NCBI GenBank assembly: GCA_963576725.1
Contig: OY755240.1
Span: 59,892,633 to 59,956,632 of the forward strand
DNA length: 64,000 bases
Direction of reading: 5' to 3'
Source of the DNA: Azorinus chamasolen
Lineage: Eukaryota; Mollusca; Bivalvia; Cardiida; Solecurtidae
Positions within the stretch are counted from its first letter, which is position 1. Each line of letters opens with the position of its first letter. The translations under genes and the position numbers were made by a program. A model generated the notes under the pieces. The model saw only the letters and a program-made list of their open reading frames with translations, did no database searches and had not been told where the DNA came from. Below are positions 9,201-24,200 of this stretch, one piece after another.

Positions 9201-12200
9201 TCCTTTACCCCTGTGCCTGTATATGCTGAATTTTCAGAATGGATTAATCCATCATTTTTTAATGATTGAACCCATTTAGTATGAAAGGGTATAGTTTTTG
9301 GAATGACAAACAGCAGATCCTGATCTGAGAACTCTTCTAGGAGACCTGTGATATAGATCTGCACTGCATGCCAGTGCCAGTACAATGTTTCCAGTCTTCG
9401 AAGTCTAACATGTATTGTTGATCATAGTTTCCAGCTGCTACATTTCAGCTAATATGTCATCATTCAGACAATTTACGTATTCATTGAAACATGATGGTAC
9501 AGGTTTATCCCTTTATTCCGTAATTACACCTTTCTATGCCTTTCAAACAGAGTAGATCCTGATCAGATGGCTCCTATAGGAGCTGTCTAATCAGGGTGTA
9601 TTTTGTTTGCTGATAATATAATATAGATATACGTATGATTCTAAAGTTTCTGCCATGGCCAAAATTTCTTGTTTCCATGAGCTATTTCATGATTGTATAA
9701 CAATTAATCCTTTCCTCCATCAATATTCATGTAAGATATAATGATGTCATGAATATTAATTACATTAATTTGCTACAATAGCACATGGACACAGGAATAT
9801 TTGGCCATGGCAGAAACTGTCGAACCATGTCTTTATTAAATCATAAGCAAACAGAGCTTGACCCTGATCAGATGGCTCCTATAGGAACCATCTGATCTGG
9901 GTCTACTCTGTTTGCAAAAGCGTAGAAAGACGTATTTATGGAGTAAAGGGTTGATCTATTTGATATTCATGTGATCATTATTCTTTCATGAATATCATAC
10001 AGTAAAGGGTTAAGCAAATAGTGACATGGCAGTACCACACCACCATCAGCTTCATGTTGTTCTAGGTCAAGGGTGTTTACTTGGTACTTGTTCACCACAA
10101 ATTTCTGCATACACTGAATTTCCATTATCTAACACAGAATAGTACCAGGGGACAAGTTCCCTAGGCACATGGCCGACTGAAAAACCAGCTATATCAGATA
10201 AGAAAAGTTGCCGTTTTTCATCTGTTATAATATTGTTATGGTTTGATTGAAAGAATCTAATCAGGATTCATAGACTTGTCATGTATGTTTGTGTATTATC
10301 TGTCCACTTTAACAGTTTTCCTGGTTCTATATTTATTCCAAATTTCATTACCTACTGAATATTCATGGAGAAAATAGTTATAATGAAATATTGAAGGTGG
10401 AACATTGTAGCCATTTTGGAAAGCAAAGAAACAGATCTATAAACTTCAGTTAGCAAACAAAGCTGACCCTGGATCTGGGTCTTCTCTGTTTGCAAATGCA
10501 TGAAAAAGCGTTTATATATATGAAAGAAAAGGGTTAAGCCTTGTAGGAGGAGTGAACCTGATTTTATAGTGATGTTATCCCTTTATCAAACTGTTTCTTA
10601 GCCATGCATACTGAGGACTCGCCACTGTTGGCCCACTCTTCTGATGCCTGAAAGGAATTAATACCCATATTTTTTCTACTTTTATTGCAAAGTTGTAGTT
10701 TTTACTAGCCAGCTGGTTGCTCAGTTTTGTTTAGCCAATCAACATGTACAATGAGGATCGCTGAGTGTTTGAAGTCTAATACTTAAACAGCAACTAAAGA
10801 ATTTAGAGTTCCGTCATCCCCAGTTGAAAATTGCATCAGATAGTATCCACTAATTGGAATATGATCATATTAGTAGTCTGTAAATTTTAATCTGTCAGCC
10901 TTGAAGTTGCACTGAAAACTTGTATGAAGCATGGTTAACCCTTTCCTTGTTCTATATTTAATGTTTATTACAAATTTTAATACCTACTGCATATTCATGG
11001 ACAAAATAGTAATAATGAAATATGGAAGGTGGAATATTGTAGCCATTTTAGAAAGTAAAGAAAGATCTTTCAAATTCCACTAGCAAACAGAGCAGACTCT
11101 GATCAGACGGCTCCTATAGAAGCTGTCTGCATGATCTGGGTCTACATGTACTCTGTTTGCAAATGCGTGAAAACACATTTATATGAGGGAAAGAGTTATG
11201 GAAAATACAGTTCTTATATATGTCACAGTTGCCCGGTTGCATGGTGCATGATTAAACCTTTCCCCAGGTCAATATTTATGTAAGAAAAAATGTCATCATG
11301 AATATTTATTGTCTGAATTTTATGATGGCATAGTATGTACACATGATGTTTTGACTCGGGCAGAAAGTATAGAGTCATATCTATACTATACCATAAGCAA
11401 ACTGTGAACAGAGCAGACCCTGATCAGACTATGGGAGCCGCCTGATCTGGGTGTACTCTGTTTGCAAATCCATGAAAAGGCATTTATATGAAGGAAAGGA
11501 TTAACTCTTTGCATGCTAACTGATTGTCATATGCAAACTGTGTTGTCTGCTACAAAAATAGTAGTGGTTTGTTTTCATTGTATTTCAAAAACTATTATAA
11601 ATCAGAGTGAAATACAGTTGATATCACGAACTTCAAGGGGCCATACAAATTACTTCGAGATAACAGAGTTATCCGATTTCTGATCTGGACAATTTCTCAA
11701 GTTTACAGCTTAATGCAGGTCTAAAGTAATGCTGGAAGCTCCTATAGGAGCTTTCAGCATTACTTTAGACCTGCATTTAGCTGTCAAGTGTGTTTCTTGA
11801 TATGCATATTGATACATATTAGAGCATTTATTCTTTAATGTATATTTTGAAAGAGTTGAACTGTTAGTTCAAGTTATCCCGAAGTACGAGTTATCTGAAT
11901 TTGAGATATGAATGTTCCACTGTGTTTTAGGCCCAGTTATTAGATACCATGTTACCTGACTTCCCATTGACTATTTGCGATGATAAATCATGAATTCACT
12001 GCAAAAATGCAAATAGTCCGGGCTAATGACTTAGGAGAGGTTTTGATCTATTTCTGCTATAAGCAAACAACAGAGGGATGGTTTATTACCCAATTATGAA
12101 ACCAATTTAAACACTGAATTTTCACATGGACTATTCCTAAATTCAAACAGGTCAAGCTTACAGTGAATATTTAGGGATTTTTCTAAAGAAAAGTGTAACA

Positions 12201-15200
12201 TGACAAACAGTGCAGACACTGATGAGCCCTTACCTGTGGGTCTACAGTCTGTTTGCAAAGGACATTAGTGATTCGTGTCCCACACTGAAAGGGTTAAAAC
12301 AGCAAATAGTATGGCACTTTGACATCGCTTTTATTTGCAAAACTTTTCATCTGTGTCTTTGTTTTAAAAGCAGGGCCAGATCGAGATTCAAATGATTTTT
12401 ATCTTGATTGATTTAAACTGGTATCTTTTCACCAATGGATCAATAGTAACACTCTTTGAATAAAGGAGACAAGTGTACTGGCATTTGCAAACAGTGTAGA
12501 CCCTGATCAGAGGGCTCCTACAGGAGCCCTCTGATCAGGGTCTGTACTGTTTGTCATTCAGTTTAAGCCTTTCATACTGAATCATGAATTGACTCTTTAG
12601 GGACTGATGGGCCATTCCAGTAAGAAAATTCAACATTCAGAGGATTTTTTCTTTCGTTGCCAATGTTGCATCTGATTAACTATGTGAATTAAGTTTTTGA
12701 TACACTGCTAGATGAGGTGTTAAGTAACCTGGTGTCTCATCTGGATGCAAAGTTCTGGTCTAGGGTAGATGTGGGTGTAAGGGTTAAGGTTGAAAAGGGT
12801 TAGCATTTTACTGCATAAATATATCGTTCTATGCCTTTGCAAACAGAGTAGACCCAGATCAAATCAAATGGCTCTTGTAGCAGCAGTCTGATTAGGGTCT
12901 GCTCTGTTAAATGCTTATGAAATAATATGGATATCTACTGTACAGTTTCTGCTAAGACCAGACATTCATGTATTCATATATCATTATAACAAGTAAACTA
13001 ATTAACCCTTTCCCTCATATAAACGTGTTTTCACGCATTTGCAAACAGAGGAGCCGTCTGATCAGGGTCTACTCTGTTTGCTAATAGAATCTGATTAATC
13101 TGTTTCTTTGCTTTCTAAAATGGGTACAATGTTCCACCTTCCATGTTTGTTTATAACTATTTTGTCAATGAATATTCAGTATGAATTGAAATTTGGGTTA
13201 AATATAGAACAGGGAAAGGGTTAAAACATGTTTTTGGTTTGTCTGCAGCACTGAGTAACATTTTACCCATATGAAACTTTACCACAGATAGACCCAGATT
13301 AGTCTTGAACTAATTTGATATTTTAATGTGTAGGACTTTTTATTAGCCACGCCTGTCAGAGAACATCCCAGACTAAGTTGAATTATGTGCATGAAGGTGC
13401 CATGGATATAATCAAGACCCAGGCCAATATTAAAAAAACAGAAGTAAATTGGTTTATAACTCTTTGCACATCCAGTAATTGACATCTCTAAGTATTGTCT
13501 GCTACAAATCTAAGTTATTGGATCCTGATGAGATCCATTGACAAAGTTACTCAGCATCATATCTGGATCCAAATTGTTAGCGTAATTAACCCTTTCCCTC
13601 ATATAAATACATTTTCACGCATTTGCAAAAACAGAGAAGACCCAAATCAGACGGCTCCTGTTTTCTTAATGGATTTATATAGATGTGATTCAGCAGTGTC
13701 GACCAATGAAAACAAATCTCATGTTCTTGTACCATCATAAATATACATGTAAAGGTTCAGCTATTAAATATTCATGACCTCTTTATTTCTTACATGAATA
13801 ATGAATAGGGTTTAAATCATGAGTCTGCTGCTTAAACGTGCAAAGAGAAAAGATGGATAATGATGTTGTTTTGTTTTTCAGGAATGCAGCAGAAGATTTC
13901 CATACAGAATGGGTTTTGGTGAGTGTCATTCTCCCCATTTTCCACGCTTTGGATGATAACTTACCGTAATTTACTCTTAAGCAGAGGTCCAGATAAGATG
14001 TGTAAATTTAAACATTTTCAAGAATAGCTCCTTTATTTTTCTACCAAACCCTATACTGTGACCACTCTTTAGAATCATCTCTTTGAGATGATTCTAAAGA
14101 GTGGTCACAGTATAGGGTTTGGTATAGGGTTTGGTGGAGAATAGTATAGGGTTTGGTGGAGAACAGTATAGGGTTTGGTGGAGAAATGACAATTTTAGCA
14201 TTTGGGTACCCACGTTTATCCGTAGCTCTGTCTAACCTTTTACTCTATGAATTTTATTGTAAAAAATAATGACATCATAAATATTAATTAGATGAATTGC
14301 TATAATAGTACATGGACACAGGTATTTTTGACCATTGCAGAAACTGTAGAATCATATCTACATTATATAAGCTGACAGAGCAGCCCCTAAATATAATTAG
14401 ACAGCTCCTTCAGGAGCCATCTGATCTGGGTCTGCTCTGTGTAGAAAGGCATATTTATGGAGTAAAGTGGTAAGTATTCAGACACCCAATCTCCTGTCTC
14501 CACTGGTTTTGTTAAGCTGAATGACTTAACCCTTTCCTTCATATGAAATTCTTTTCATGCATTTGCAAACACTCCAACAGAGTAGACCCAGATCAGACAG
14601 CTCCTATAGGAGCCGTCTGATCAGGGTCTACTCTGTTTGCTAATGGAATTTGAAAGATCTGTGTCGTTTCTTTCTAAAATGGATACAATGTTTCACCTTC
14701 CAATATTTAGTTATAACTATTTTGTCCATGATTATTCAGTAGGTATTGAAATTTGGACTAAATATAGATCAGGGAAAGATTTAAGCCAAATAATTTAATT
14801 CGGCACCATTTTGATAAATCTAAGTAGACTGACATAATAGAATAGTGTAGATCCTGATCAGATGGCTCCTTTATGAGTGGTTTGATCTGGATCTGCACTG
14901 CTTACCTAGGTTCATATGTCAGAATACTAATGGTAATTAGGGTATACATGCCAACAGTTTCAATCCAGATGAGATGCTCATATAACGTGACATGTGATGA
15001 TGATGTTAAACTCAGATTGTGTGATACACTGATAGTGAGTGCTTTTGCAAAGAAAATTATTAAAATTAACACTTTCCCTGTTGAATATTCATGTCAGGCA
15101 AAAAGTGAACTCATGAATATTTATTAGCTGAATTTTTATAATGACATATGCATAGGAATTTGGTATTAGAAGAAACTATGGAGTCAGATCTATTATACAG

Positions 15201-18200
15201 TAAAATCTTGATTATTGGAAGACTGAAATACGTATTATTATCCATCTTTAAGACAGGTGTCAGCGTAATGCATGTTGAAAGTCATGCAGAAAGCTCCTAG
15301 AGTAGGCAGTGTAATCAGGGTCTGCTCTGTTTGCTTTTGAAATGATATATTTCTGATTCTTTAGTTTCTGCATTGGCAATTTTCATCTGTGTTAATCTAA
15401 TTAATATTCATGATGTCATTATTTCTTACATGAATATTCATAGAGTAAAGGGTTAATACACTGTTATACAGACCTGGGCATTAAATATGATCAGGTAATG
15501 CCTTGATATAGTAGCCTCACTGAATGAAGACTGATGCTTGTGTTTCAGACCAAATACCAGTATTAATGTACTGTTTACCTTAGTTACCATGGCTACCAGC
15601 TAATGTTAGCATGTAATTAGCAGCTTACCTTCAAGTCTCAAATCATAATTTTAGATCTAAGAGTCAGATAAACAAATTTCTGCTTAACCCTTTCTTCCAT
15701 AAATACGCCTTTCTACACCTCTGTAAAAGCCCCTTTATGAAACCATTGTGATAAATAGAGCATTTGCTCCTATAGGAGCAAATGCTCTATTTATCACAAT
15801 GGTTTCAACTACAAAATTCTACAGTTTTACTTTTCTCTAGTAAATGCTCCTTTTGGGTAGATTCATTCAAATAGGTTGGGTCTAAAAATAGCCTTCGCAG
15901 GAATGGGTTAACCTCCAAGTATGCGAACTGTTTTGTAGGCAAACACTGAATTTGTGATTTCCTTCATGATACATTTAAACAGGACTCGCATTGTTTCACT
16001 CTATTTGAAGGGGAAATGGATGAATTTGTGGCAGACATTGGTTACTTATCTTGCAACGAGTTAACCCTAAATTTATTCTATAAAATAATGACATGGCTGA
16101 AACTGTAGAATCAGGTCTATATTATTCCATGGGCAAACAGAGCAGGCCTGGCTGATCAGACTGCTCCAAATTGGGACTGTTAGATTAGAAGTGTACGGAT
16201 CTGTCAAAGTCTCCCGATTTCTCAATCAAAACCCTATCTTGCTGAAACTCGTTAGATTTAATTGAGAGAGGCAATTTATGAGCTGCAGTAAGAAAGGGTT
16301 TGGCGGAAAAATATGAAAAATATAATGATTAAAATTTCTGAATACTCTTCTTTTAATCCTTTCCCTCATACAAACGCCTTTTCACGCATCTGCTAACAGA
16401 GTAGACCCAGATCAGACAGCTCCTATTAAGGAGCTGTCTGATCAGGGTCTGCTCTGTTTGCCAATGGAATTTGATAGACCTGTTTCTTTACTTTCTAAAA
16501 TGGCTACAATGTTCCACATTCCATATTTTGTCCATAAATATTAAGTAGGTATTGAGATTTGAAATAAACATGGAACAGAGAAAGGGTAAACTATAGAAAA
16601 TGGAGAAGGTTCTGTTTGAGCTTCTGCCATAGCCAGAAATTCCTGTGTCCATTATTTGCCATTTTAAAAGATAACCTAATTATCATCATGTCATTACTTC
16701 TGTCATAAATATTCTTAGAGTAATTATAAAGGGTTAACCCATTCCCTCATATGCTATTTTTAGATCCAACCTCTTTGAATAAATCTACCAAAAAGGAGCA
16801 TTAACTAGAGAAAAGTAAAGTTTTAGAGTTTTGTAGTTTGAAACCATTGTGATAAATAGAGCATTTGTTCCTATAGGAGCAAATGCTCTATTTATCACAA
16901 TGGTTTCAACAGGTGACTTTTGCAGAGACGTCAAAAGGCGTCAATATGAGGGAATGGGTTAAGCCTTTCACACTGGATAGACTCTAGCTTGATATTCGCG
17001 TCAATATTCCTACCTGTAAATAGTGAAGACCCAGATGAGACAGCTCCTGCAGGAGCTATCTCATCGGGGTCTGCACTATTTACAAGTTGATTGTGCAACC
17101 AATGCACTCCACAGCAGTGATTACGCAGCGAAATACGTGTACACAGTGAAGATATAATTATGTAAATATAGAACAGGGCATGGATAAAGAAGGAGAAATG
17201 TATTTTAAAATTCAGCAAGGGAAGGGTTAAACATTGTGAATTTTGTGCATTTTAGATCTATTGCTGCCACTCTTTAGGTTTTGGTATTGAACATGCCACC
17301 TCAGTACGAAGAATATGATATTACAAATTCTGTCCTATGATTTTAGCTCTGCATATTGGTGGCGTTAATGAAGGAAAAGGTTAAGCTTTTGATAATTGCA
17401 GCAACTTGACAAACAGGTATAATACTCATGTTCAGTGCGGACTGCAATTACTTAATAAGGTAATAGATTCTGTAAACTGTTATATTTCATGGCCATGTCA
17501 GCTACACCTGGAATATTGATAAAAGTGTTGGTGACAGATGTATCCTAATTACCCTAAGTATTTCAACACCTGATCTCCACTCTGCATGGATTTGTAACCC
17601 TTTACTCCATGAATATTCATGTAAGAAATAATGACACTGAGCTACAGATCTAGATAACTGTGCGTACACAAATTCTAAAATCGTCATTTCTCAACCAAAC
17701 CCTATGCTGTGACCACTCTTTAGAATCGTCTCGAAGAGACGATTCTAAAGAGTGGTCACAACATAGGGTTTGGCTGAGAAATAAAGAAGTTATTCCTGAA
17801 AATGTTCTAATTCACGCATCTTATCTCAGGGCCTCTGATGACATCATGAATATTGATTAAAAAAATTATAATGGCACCTGAACACAGGCTTTTTTTGCCA
17901 TAGTAGAAACTGAAGTCTTATCTGTATTATTTCATAAGCAAACAGAGCAGATTATACTGTTACAACTCCTACAGGAGTCGTCTGATCTGGGTCTACTCTG
18001 TTTAAAAAAGTGTAGAAAGGCGTATTTATGCAGTAAAGGTAGCTGAGCAAGTCAATTTGGCACCATTTTGATAACTAACCCATTCGAATTTTCTCATATT
18101 GACGCCTTTTGACGCCTCTGTAAAAGTCACTTTTTGAAACCATTGTGATAAATAGATCATTTGTTCCACAGGAGCAAATGCTCTAATTATCACTATAGTT

Positions 18201-21200
18201 TCAAAATTACACAATTCTAAACTTTTCATTTTCTCTAGTATTAATTAATGCTCCTTTCCAGTAGAATTATTCAAAGAGGTAAGGTCTAGAATTAGTATAC
18301 GGTATGAGGTAATGGGTTAAGGGTAAAAAAACAACTAAGAAGATTTGATGATCACTGTAGTCTCCTTGACTAAGCATTTGAATGCAGAAAATGAGTGTAC
18401 TGGTATTTGCAGACTGTGTAGACCTTAATAGAGGGCTGCTAGAGAAGCTCTCCGATAAGGGTCTGCACTGTTTGCCATTCAGAATGTTTTTGCAACTTAA
18501 TTGCCCTATGATACTGATTGGATTCAGTAATCAGCACCGTGAGAGCTAATTGAGAATGCTTTTCATTCTTATATTCCAGCAATCGGTGTGTTATAGATGC
18601 ATTGAGTCAGCCAGAATCCGACTAGTATTGCATATTGTAATTTACAGTAAAACCTCTCTATAATGGCCACTAATTTACATCTAGTATTTTGTGTTAAAGG
18701 CAGGTGGCTGCTTAAAGCAAGATGAAAGTAAAACAGAACGCTCCTATAGGAGCGTTCTGTTTTACTTTCACCTTGCTTTAAGCAGCCACCTGTCGTAAAT
18801 ACCAACTAATTAACACAATGTAGTGGCCATTATAGAGAGGTTTTACTGTACTTGCACATTTTTTACGCCCAGTCATGGTAAATTGATTAGTTGCACTACA
18901 GTCTGTCCAAGAAAGATGTATTGACTGATTGTACTGATATGACTGAAATTATGTTAGAATGAGCAAAATAATTACCACAGCCAATCAAAGTTTGTCAGAA
19001 CTTATTCTGCTGAAAAAGATTGTTTGCTTATAGTGCTTTCTCAGAGCATTAGATTGTGGTGTGTACACAAATACTAAAATCGTCATTTCTCTACCAAACC
19101 CTATACTGTGACCACTCTTTAGAATCGTCTCTTCCAGACGATTCTAAAGAGTGGTACAGTATAGGGTTTGGTGGAGAACTAAAGGAGCTATTCTTGAAAA
19201 TACATGTATTTAAATTGAGGCATCTTATCTTGACCTCTGACTCTGTTCTAGAGCTAGTTTTACATAACTCTTTGCTCCATGAATATTCTTGTAAGAAATA
19301 ATGATGTCATGAATATTAATTAGAGTCATTTTTATAATGACATGAACAAAGGAAATGTTAGCCATGACATGTAGGAACTGTAGGGTCATATCTACCGGTA
19401 TATTGTTTCATAAGCAAACAGATCTAGCAGACCTTGATCAGATGGCTTCTACAGGAGCCGTCTTATCTGGGTCTACTCTGTTTGCAAAGGTGTAGAAATG
19501 CATATTTATGGAGTAAAAGATTAACCTCAGATTACTTAAAGCTTTGAGAAACTAATTTAACCACGTGTCAATCAGCTTGGAACCTGATTGTGAAGGCATT
19601 AACCCTTTCCTCCATAAATATGCCTTTCTACGCCTCTGTAAGAGTCACTTCTTGAAACCATTGTGATAAATAGAGCATTTGCTCCTATGGAGCAAATGCT
19701 CTATTTATCACAATGGTTTCAATACTACATGATTCTGACATTTTCCTTTTCTTTAGTAATTTAAATGCTCCTTTACAAGCTGGCCAAGGGTTGACAAATA
19801 GCGTATGAGGGAATGGGTTAAGATATGAGATGGCTTCAGCACTGCCATATTTAATACTATCAAAAGTCATTTTTTCTAAACCTAGTTAGTTGGGTATATT
19901 ACAGTAATTTATTTGATTATTTTTCAAAAACTACGCCAATCCTATTGAAATCAAGATTTAAAATCCATATAAATGTGCAAGTGACGGAGTCTGAATTGTT
20001 TTTTTAACCCTTTAATCCATAAATGATTAAATATGCGTTTCTAAGCCTTTGCAAACAGAGCCATGGCCAAACATTCATATGACTGTTTAGGAGTTATGCA
20101 CTTTTTAAATGTGATTTATATAATCTTTAGGCACTTTTTAAATGTGTTGCAAGTAAAGTCTATCATTTTAAAAGGCATATTTATGGTGGAAAGGTCAAAC
20201 AGAGTATGTTATGCAGACAACAAGTACTTTATCGGAAGAGTTGATATTGTAAAGAATGCAGGCCCAGGAGAGAAATAAATGGAGACAATATGGACCTGTG
20301 CTGGCATCGTACGGCAATTAAAGATAGGCAAGAAAAGCTATCAAATAAGGCTGACTTTTATCAGAAGTCTCGGAGCTGTCAGACGTTAACCCTGTCAATG
20401 CTGAACAGTCTATTTATAACTCTTTCCTCCATGAATAATCATGCCAGAAATAATGATGTCATGAATATTAATTTAGATTAGTTTGTTAACCTCTTCTTCC
20501 ATAAATACGCCTTTCAACGCCTCTGTAAAAGTCACTTTTTGAAACCATTGTGATAATAAGGAGCAAATGCTTTATTTATCACAATGGGTTCAGAACTACT
20601 CAATTCTAAAAATTTCCTTTCCTCTAGTTAATGCTCCTTTTTGGTAGATTTATTGTAAAATAGCACATGGACACAGGAATTTTTTGCCATGGTTGAAACT
20701 CAGTAGAATCATATCTATATTATATCACAAGCAAACAGAGCAGACCTATAGGAGCCGTCTGATCTGGAGTAAAGGGATAATATTGATAACGGCAGATCCA
20801 TTCAGAGTGACAGCAATAAACTAATTTTTCAAGAGGTTTTGAATCAACAACAGTGCAGATTCTGTTTGAATTTTAAAAATTTCCTTTTCTCTAGTTAATG
20901 CTCCTTTTTGGTAGATTTATTCAAAGAGGTTGGATCTATAATAGCCTATGCGGGAATGGGTTAAAATAGCACATGGACGTCACGCAGGAATTTTTTGCCA
21001 TGGTTGAAACTGTAGAATCATATCTATATTATATCACAAGCCAACAGAGCAGACCCTGATCAGACGGCTCCTATAGGGGCCGTCTGATCTGGGTCTACTC
21101 TGTTTGTAAATGCTTAGAAAGGCTTATTCATGGTGTAAAGGGATGATATTCAGATAAAGGCAGATCCATTCAGAGGTTACAGCAATAAAATCATTTTTCA

Positions 21201-24200
21201 AGAGGTTTTAAATTGAACAACAGTGCAGAATCTGTTTGAAGAGTTCCTGGAGGAGCCTATTCCTAAATCTGATTTTGATGCACACTTTTCCAGATGCCAG
21301 TTAAATATTTCCCACATTCAGAGATTTCATCAGGCCTGCTTTACATCTATGTTAACTGTTAACTCCATGAAGACGCCTTTTCATGCCTTTGGAAACAGAG
21401 TAGACCCAGACCCTGAGGATCAATCTCTGATCTGTTTGCTAATGAAATTTGATAGATCTGTTTCTTTTGTTTAAGAAATGGCTACAATGTTCCACCTTAC
21501 GTATTTTGTCCATAAATATTCATTAGGTACATGTATTTAAATTTGGACTAAATACAGAACAGGGAAAGGTTAGCCATAATTTCTCCATAGAACGCCTTTT
21601 CATGCCTTTGCAAATAGAGAAGACCCAGATAAGAGGACTTATGTAGGAGCTGTCTGATTAGAGTCTGTTCTGTTTACTTATAATCTGATATTCTAGTTTC
21701 TGCCATATTTGGCTAAAATCTGTTTTCATAACGAAGACATTATAAAAATAAACTATCTAATTAACTTTCATGATATCATTATTCATATACATGTAGTCAT
21801 GATGTAAAGAGTTACCCTTAACTCTTTTGGCGCCAAATTTAAAAGTGTCGTCTGCAATGATAATTTCATATTAAATATACATGTAATCCTAAACTAAATA
21901 ATAAAGGTATATTAGTAAAACATTTGTTTTTAAAAACCTGTATGCTTGGGCTAAAATAATACAGAAAAAGGCGGCATCTGACCTGGGACTGCACTGTTTT
22001 CAATGGTGCCAACAGGCGACATTGGCGCCGAAATATTTATAACCCTTTACGCCTTTCTATGCCTTTGTGAGCAGACAGTAGACCCAGACCAGATGGCTCC
22101 TGTAGGAGCTATCTGATTTAGCGTCTGCTCCGTTTGCTTATGAATTTAAAGGATTAAGTAGTTGTAACTGTCAATGTAGCAGTCAAGTAATTATGGTACG
22201 AAGAGTCCAGACATTCTAGGTTCTGTGGTTTCTTGTTTAGATCTGCTATGCATACCCCTTTCCTCCATGAATATTCATGTAAGAAATAATGACATGAATA
22301 TTAATCAGATTATTTTTTATAATGGCTAAAGAAAGCAAAAGAGTTTGGCCATGGCAGAAACTGTAGAATCAGATCTAGCAAATTCCAGCAGCAAACAGAG
22401 CAGACTCAGATCAGACGGCTCCTTTAGAGCCGTCTGATCTGGGTCTACTCTGTAAATGTAAATGTGAAAAGGCATTTATATGAAGGAAAGAATTAAGTTA
22501 GCTACCGGTAACTCTAAAATTATTGCTCCTGAATCTTCTTACTATCGTTTTTCGTGAAGTAAAATGTCTTACGAAACAGTTACGGATCCATTTGGGAATC
22601 AGTATAAATCAGTGTGACACTCCGGGAAAGATTCACATTTTAAAAAGAAATAACCAGCCACAGTTTCATAATGGACTGAGACTTAAGTAGAAATAACTTC
22701 CAATTGTGATTTACTAGGGCAATATTCTCAATATATTTGCATTTAATTGTGTTATTTCGCAGACAATTTGCATTTCTTTGAGATTAATTGTAAGAAAGTC
22801 ACACAATGTAGGTTACCATATTTATTGTAAATAGTCTGATACTTAACCCTTTCCCTCATTAAAATGTGTTTTCACGCATTTTCAAACAGAGTAGACCCAG
22901 TTTCTACCTTAGCCAAAATTTCCTGCATACATAATTATGCCATTATAAAAATTGAGCGAATAAATATTCATGATGTCACTATTTCTTACATAAATATTAA
23001 CCTTTTCCTGTTCTATGTTTATTCCATTAATGTTAATACCTACTGAATATTCATAAGACAAAATAGTTCTAATGAAATATGGTAGGACTGGAGCAATTTG
23101 TAGTCATTTTAGAAAGTAAAGAGATCTTTCAAATCCCATTAGTAAATAGAGTAGACCCTGATCAGACGGCTCCTATAGGAGCCATCTGATCTGTGTCTAC
23201 TCTGTTTGCAAAGGTGTAGAAAGGCATTTATATGAAGGAAATGGTTAAACAGGGAAAGGGCTAACAGGTAAAGGGTTAAATCTCAGCTACCATAGACAGA
23301 TCTGTGGTCGCCTTTGCAAACAGTTTGGATACAGATGTGACAGTAAGTAATTTGGTGTCTCATTAGGCGCCATAATGTATGATACTTTCTTTTTGAATCC
23401 CGGACTGGCATTTGGATTTTTCATGTGAGGAACCCTTCAGCTGGTTTGAGGTAGATCTGTGGTTCTACTTCGATGTTCTTCTGTGCACCGAACAATGCAA
23501 TTTGGTCCGTGCGCAGGAGAACCCCAAGGGTCTTCCTCCACCTGTAATTAGCTGGACGTCGTGATATGACTGAAATATTGTTGAAACGACGTAAAACCCA
23601 ATAAAAACTTAACTAAAACTTTATTTTTGAAAAGAATGGGGAAAAACTGAAGCAGATGTCAAATTGTGTAGACGATTAATACATGACAGCAAGAAATTTA
23701 ATGCAGGATGTATTGGAGTGCTAAAAGAAACATTCTGTGTTATTATGTACCCTTCATTTAAAGACATTATCACACATTTACAAACAGAATAGATCCAGAT
23801 CAGACAGCTGCTATAGGAGCTGTCTGATCAGGATCTGCTCAGTTTTCTTTTAATGTGATATAAATATCTGATTCTGCAGTTTTTCTCAAAGCAAAAAAAA
23901 TCCTTAAAAGGTGTGCATTATAAAACTTTGGCTTATAAATATTCATGATGTCATAATTTCTTACATGAATACTGAATAGGGAAAGAGTTAATGGATGTAT
24001 TTCAATGAGCACTAAAGGAAGCATTCCGTATTATTATGGTATGCATTAACGCTTTCCTTTATTAGAGAGTTTTTTCATGCCTTAATGCAAGCAGAATAGA
24101 AACATATCAGGGTCCATGCTTATAAAGCTTTTGGTTGAGTCTGAGTTTCGTTCTCAAGCTTTTGATTGGTCAGATTTGAGTTCTCAAGCTTTTGATTGGT

